A DNA stretch of 64,000 nt, taken from contig JAXLYE010000011.1 of the NCBI GenBank assembly GCA_046351595.1, positions 1 through 64,000 on the forward strand. Reading direction: 5' to 3'. This DNA comes from JAXLYE01 sp046351595 (lineage in GTDB: Bacteria; Myxococcota_A; Polyangia; Palsa-1104; JAEUJZ01). Shown piece after piece: positions 61,266 through 64,000 of this stretch (position 1 is the first letter of the stretch; each line of letters begins with the position of its first letter). Position numbers and translations under genes: made by a program. The notes below the pieces were generated by a model. It was not told where the DNA came from, ran no database searches, and saw nothing but the letters and a program-made list of their open reading frames with translations.

Positions 61266-61407
61266 CGCTTGCCCCTGCCGCCTCCGCATCGCGCCTGCCC
61301 GGCGCCGCCTGTTCGTCGCTGTCGCCCATCACCGCTCGGGCGGCCGCCCGATGGGCCGCGCTCCACCTCTATCTTATCTTGAGGCGCAGCCCGGCCTGCG
61401 CCAAGCG

Positions 61408-62025
61408 CTACGGCTGCGCGGGCTGCAGCTCCCACGCCGCCAGCGCCCCCGCGACCGCGCCGCTGCGCACGGCCTCGTCGATCGCAGCGTCGGTGGCGCC
61501 GGCCTGCTTGGCGGACTGGATGTGACCGGTGACGCAGTGGCTGCAGCCGTTCTGCACCGAGATGGCGATGCAGATCAGCTCGACCAGCGCCTTGGACAGC
61601 GGCGACTTGACGAACGGCGTCGCGCGCAGCGCCGGCTGGAAGTTCTCGAACGCCTTGCCCTGCCCTTCGACCAGCGCACGGAACTTGTAGTAGCCGTTGT
61701 AGGTCGCGCAGGTCAGCGCCACCGCCAGCGTCGCATCGACGTCCGCGGCGCTGCGCCCGGCCTTCTGCGCGGCCTCGGCCAGCCACGCCCCGAGCCCGGT
61801 CTGGCCGCCGCCGCCGAGCTGCGCCACCACGCCGAGCGCGATCAGCAGGCGCTCGCCGCGCGGCATCGCCGTCGCATCGCCGTCCCAGGCGCGGGCCATG
61901 TTGAGCGCGGTGTCGCGCACCACGTCCGCCGGCAGCCGATACATCACCGAGGGCGCCTTCGCCGTCCCGAAGCGCTCGGCCACTCGCGCTCGGGCTCCCT
62001 CCAGCTCTTCGCTCGACACGCTCAT
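61408..62025 (-). CDS. AhpD-like alkylhydroperoxidase family protein
   Basis: This 205-residue all-helical protein of the carboxymuconolactone decarboxylase/AhpD superfamily carries the redox motif CSHC in QNGCSHCVTGHIQSAKQAGA. Repeated helices such as DVDATLAVALTCATYNGYYK surround it. AAGGGGG stands six bases before the ATG at 62025. With the peroxiredoxin upstream it would act as its reductant or as a peroxidase in its own right. It lies 142 bp upstream of the Fur-family gene on the same strand and 173 bp after the peroxiredoxin, so all three may be cotranscribed. Confidence 0.83.
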   Translation of the reverse strand: MSVSSEELEGARARVAERFGTAKAPSVMYRLPADVVRDTALNMARAWDGDATAMPRGERLLIALGVVAQLGGGGQTGLGAWLAEAAQKAGRSAADVDATLAVALTCATYNGYYKFRALVEGQGKAFENFQPALRATPFVKSPLSKALVELICIAISVQNGCSHCVTGHIQSAKQAGATDAAIDEAVRSGAVAGALAAWELQPAQP

Positions 62026-62198
62026 CGCATCCCCCTTGGGCATGCACGGGCCGCGGCGCCCGGTCGTGTCCGAGCGCACGGGCCCTCGCAGGTGGCGGCC
62101 GCCCGCGCCCGCCGTCGCTGCCGCCGCGTCAGGGGCGGCTCAGGCAGCGCGGCCGGGCGCCAGGTCAGCCGCGGCTCGGGTCCGGATCGAGACGCTGA

Positions 62199-62720
62199 CT
62201 ACAGCGTCGCCTCGCCCTGCTTCCAGTTGCACGGGCACAGCTTGTCGGTCTGCAGCGCGTCCAGCACGCGCAGCATCTCCTCGACGCTGCGGCCGGCCGA
62301 CAGGTCGTTGATGTTCATCCAGCGCAGCACGCCGTTCGGATCGATCAGGAAGGTGCCGCGCAGCGCGATCCCCTGATCCTCGAGCAGCACGCCGTACGAG
62401 CGCGCGATCGACTTGGTCACGTCGGCGAGGATCGGGTACTTGAGGGTGCTCAGCCGCTGATCGGCGTTCACCCAGCCGAGGTGCGAGTACACGGTGTCCG
62501 TGCTGGCGCCGAGCACCACGCAGTCGCGGTCCTGGAAGTCGCCGTGCTTGTCGTTCAGGCCGACCAGCTCCGTCGGGCAGACGAACGTGAAGTCCATCGG
62601 GTAGAACATCAGCAGCACCCACTTGCCGCGGTAGTCCTCCAGCGAGATGGTCTTGAACTCGCGACCGACCAGGGCCTGGGTCTTGAAGGACGGGGCGGGA
62701 CGGGCAACTTGCACGCTCAT
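62199..62720 (-). CDS. 2-Cys peroxiredoxin
   Basis: This 173-residue typical 2-Cys peroxiredoxin (AhpC/Prx1 group) contains FKTQALVGREFKTISLEDY and the peroxidatic Cys in MDFTFVCPTEL. Resolving Cys residues lie at the C-terminus (KLCPCNWKQG). It reduces H2O2 and organic peroxides with the help of a disulfide reductase. An inverted-repeat operator lies 125-150 bp upstream. It is the first gene of the peroxide-defence group on the minus strand. Confidence 0.93.
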   Translation of the reverse strand: MSVQVARPAPSFKTQALVGREFKTISLEDYRGKWVLLMFYPMDFTFVCPTELVGLNDKHGDFQDRDCVVLGASTDTVYSHLGWVNADQRLSTLKYPILADVTKSIARSYGVLLEDQGIALRGTFLIDPNGVLRWMNINDLSAGRSVEEMLRVLDALQTDKLCPCNWKQGEATL

Positions 62721-62844
62721 GGGCTTCTCCTTGGTCTCGAGAGGTTGGCTCGAGGTTCACAGGTGGTGCTCGCGCACCTTGGCTTGCTTCTACTTCTCTG
62801 TTGAGCTGCTGGCCGACGTGAGGCCTGCAGCAGATCTAGGTGAG

Positions 62845-62870
62845 CTCTAAATTTAGAGACACTCTAAATC
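62845..62870 (-). promoter_or_regulatory. Probable PerR/Fur operator upstream of the peroxiredoxin gene
   Basis: CTCTAAATTTAGAG (62845-62858) is a perfect 14-bp palindrome. A second CTCTAAAT begins at 62862, giving an overlapping TAGAG-aca-CTCTA dyad. The AT-rich inverted repeat stands out in a GC-rich genome and resembles Fur-family boxes. It is about 125 bp before the peroxiredoxin start, and a Fur-family gene lies in the same group. The rest of 62721-63147 holds no gene. Confidence 0.65.
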
Positions 62871-63147
62871 TTGGTCCTCTTTTGGTCAATGGGATGCCCC
62901 AACCCGGCCGGGAAAGTCAAGCAAACCCCGACGGTTGACAAGCTCGGCCAGAGACATACTGAGATCCAGCCACAGGTGCTGCCAGGCCCTGCACGGCGCT
63001 GCGCGGCCCGCGGCGCAGGACCGCTGAGCCGCCCGAGCTCAGCCTCATCACCGGGGCGGCTCGACGCCGCAAGATGGGCGCCGATGGGCCAGGCGACTGT
63101 GATGTAATGGCCAGAGGAAGCTCGCCCCAGAGTCAAAAGAAGGAGCC

Positions 63148-63969
63148 ATGGGTATGCGCAAGGGTCTGTCGCTACGTGGGCTGCTCGCGGTCTCGGTGCT
63201 GGCTACGGCGCCGTCGCTGACGGGCTGCGCCCTGGTCAACCAGGTGCTCTCCGGCCAGGGGGGCGCCGCGGCGCGCGCGGTCCTGCCCAACGTGCAGGCG
63301 GGTCAGCCGTCGCTGGTGCGGTCGCCGAGCCTGCAGTCGCTGGCCGCCTACTACTGCCCGACGGTGGTTCAGGATCAGATCGTCCGGCTCGGCTGCACCG
63401 TGGCGCTCGGGCCGCAGCCGGCGCGCGACCTCCTGGTGTTCGAGTTCGGCGTGCCCATCACCATCGCCAACCCGAACAACGTCCCGATCCCCGCGCTCGA
63501 CGTGCTGCTCGGGCTGAAGCTGTTCCCGGGCCAGAACTCCGAGGGGCTGGGCTCGGTCTGCGTCAGCCTGTGCGGCGCCAACGCCGCGAGCTGCACCGGC
63601 ACGCCGCAGCCCGGCGCCTGCCAGGCGACGAACGGCGGCATCAAGAACCTCAGCGACTTCGTCTCGGCGATCCCGGGGCTCATCGCCGGTCTGGCGAGCG
63701 GCAGCATCCAGAACGAGCTGCGCAAGTCGATGATCCCGGCGGGCGGTGACGTGCGCCTGAACCTGACCTTCCCGCTCGGCATCGACCAGGCGCTGCGCCT
63801 CATCCAGAACGTCGCGGCGCCGCTGGTCACGCAGCTGGCCAAGCGCCAGGGCGGCGGCGGCCTCGACATCCCCGTCGCCGCCGAGGGCACGGTCTACGTC
63901 AACATGCCCGTCGTCGGCAAGCAGGGCATCCCGTTCGGCCCGATGCAGTCGAACTGGCGCGTGCTGTAG
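63148..63969 (+). CDS. Lipoprotein of unknown function
   Basis: This 273-residue protein has a lipoprotein signal (LLAVSVLATAPSLTGCAL). The mature part contains YYCPTVVQDQIVRLGCTVAL, a hydrophobic beta-strand (LLVFEFGVPITIANPNNVPI) and Cys-rich CVSLCGANAASCTGT. The block FEFGVPITIANPNNVPIPAL resembles the LEA14-like (WHy) domain, whose strands begin with such N/P-rich turns. AAGGAG precedes the ATG. Function unknown; probably an envelope protein. Confidence 0.72.
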   Translation: MGMRKGLSLRGLLAVSVLATAPSLTGCALVNQVLSGQGGAAARAVLPNVQAGQPSLVRSPSLQSLAAYYCPTVVQDQIVRLGCTVALGPQPARDLLVFEFGVPITIANPNNVPIPALDVLLGLKLFPGQNSEGLGSVCVSLCGANAASCTGTPQPGACQATNGGIKNLSDFVSAIPGLIAGLASGSIQNELRKSMIPAGGDVRLNLTFPLGIDQALRLIQNVAAPLVTQLAKRQGGGGLDIPVAAEGTVYVNMPVVGKQGIPFGPMQSNWRVL

Positions 63970-64000
63970 GCCCGGCGCTCAGGCCCGGCGCTCAGGCCCG
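63970..64000. repeat. 13-bp tandem repeat at the window edge
   Basis: GCCCGGCGCTCAG is repeated twice and begins a third time, directly after the lipoprotein stop codon. The array continues past the window, so its length is unknown. Confidence 0.7.

Noticed and set aside
1..64000. CRISPR array, prophage, integron or transposon genes
   Set aside because: I found no regularly spaced direct repeats, no attC-type sites and no recombinase, transposase or phage structural protein in any frame.

Overview
The window is about 70 % GC. Its gene content points to a delta-proteobacterial lineage such as Myxococcota: several hybrid PAS/GAF histidine kinases, a Ser/Thr kinase with HEAT repeats and PEGA-type domains, a cytoplasmic-receptor chemosensory operon, FG-GAP lipoproteins, and many short secreted proteins or lipoproteins. 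This is an inference from gene content. There is no rRNA gene to confirm it, and I recognised no tRNA, CRISPR array, transposase, integrase or phage module.

Layout. 1-1.1 kb: an FG-GAP gene fragment, a small hypothetical gene and a decayed methyltransferase. 1.2-6.1 kb (+): a tight operon of carotenoid oxygenase, cytochrome P450, membrane protein and SDR, probably acting on an apocarotenoid-like substrate. 6.3-20.4 kb (-): a YkgJ-type protein, then a translationally coupled chemosensory operon read right to left: cheY-like, cheA, cheW, soluble MCP, HEAT-repeat protein, cheR, cheB and a REC-GAF-PAS kinase, followed by a PAS-kinase-REC hybrid. 20.7-31.4 kb: DksA/TraR-like zinc protein, AI-2E-type permease, lipoprotein, RsbRD_N/PAS kinase, STAS-like protein, alpha/beta hydrolase and a 1180-residue hybrid kinase. 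31.8-38.4 kb: Porin_O_P-like porin, a glycosidase fragment, a His-rich membrane protein with a TonB-dependent receptor, a questin-oxidase-like protein and a secreted VOC protein. 38.5-52.7 kb: a kinase/AAA/GAF/STAS gene split in two by about 9 kb that carries a PEGA protein, a Ser/Thr kinase with HEAT repeats, a glycosidase-like lipoprotein, a universal stress protein and a Cys/His-repeat metalloprotease. 53-59.4 kb: LRR protein, VOC protein, GFA protein, a secreted ComEC-like metallo-beta-lactamase, a cytochrome P460-like lipoprotein, and the front part of an IPT/FG-GAP lipoprotein. 59.6-62.7 kb (-): AlkC/AlkD-like protein and a peroxide-defence group (PerR-like Fur, AhpD-like, 2-Cys peroxiredoxin). 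A last lipoprotein follows.

The most unusual feature is gene interruption. Two genes lie in separated pieces on the same strand, and each pair of pieces would join in frame at a short direct repeat. The kinase gene is broken inside its HKDIKPQN catalytic loop, with TCTGCGGCT at 43284 and 52306. The FG-GAP lipoprotein is broken at the D of an ADxNGDG motif, with GTCC at 159 and 58816. If both pairs are real, a 9.0-kb insert sits inside a 58.65-kb insert. Neither insert encodes a recognisable recombinase. This resembles the form of the gene-splitting elements known from cyanobacteria and Bacillus, but without their enzyme.

A second unusual feature is a phased heptamer array (TGAAACA/TGTTTCA at offsets 0, 11 and 21). 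It occurs before the porin, after the porin in inverted orientation, and before the universal stress gene. I read it as a shared operator, possibly Pho-box-like.
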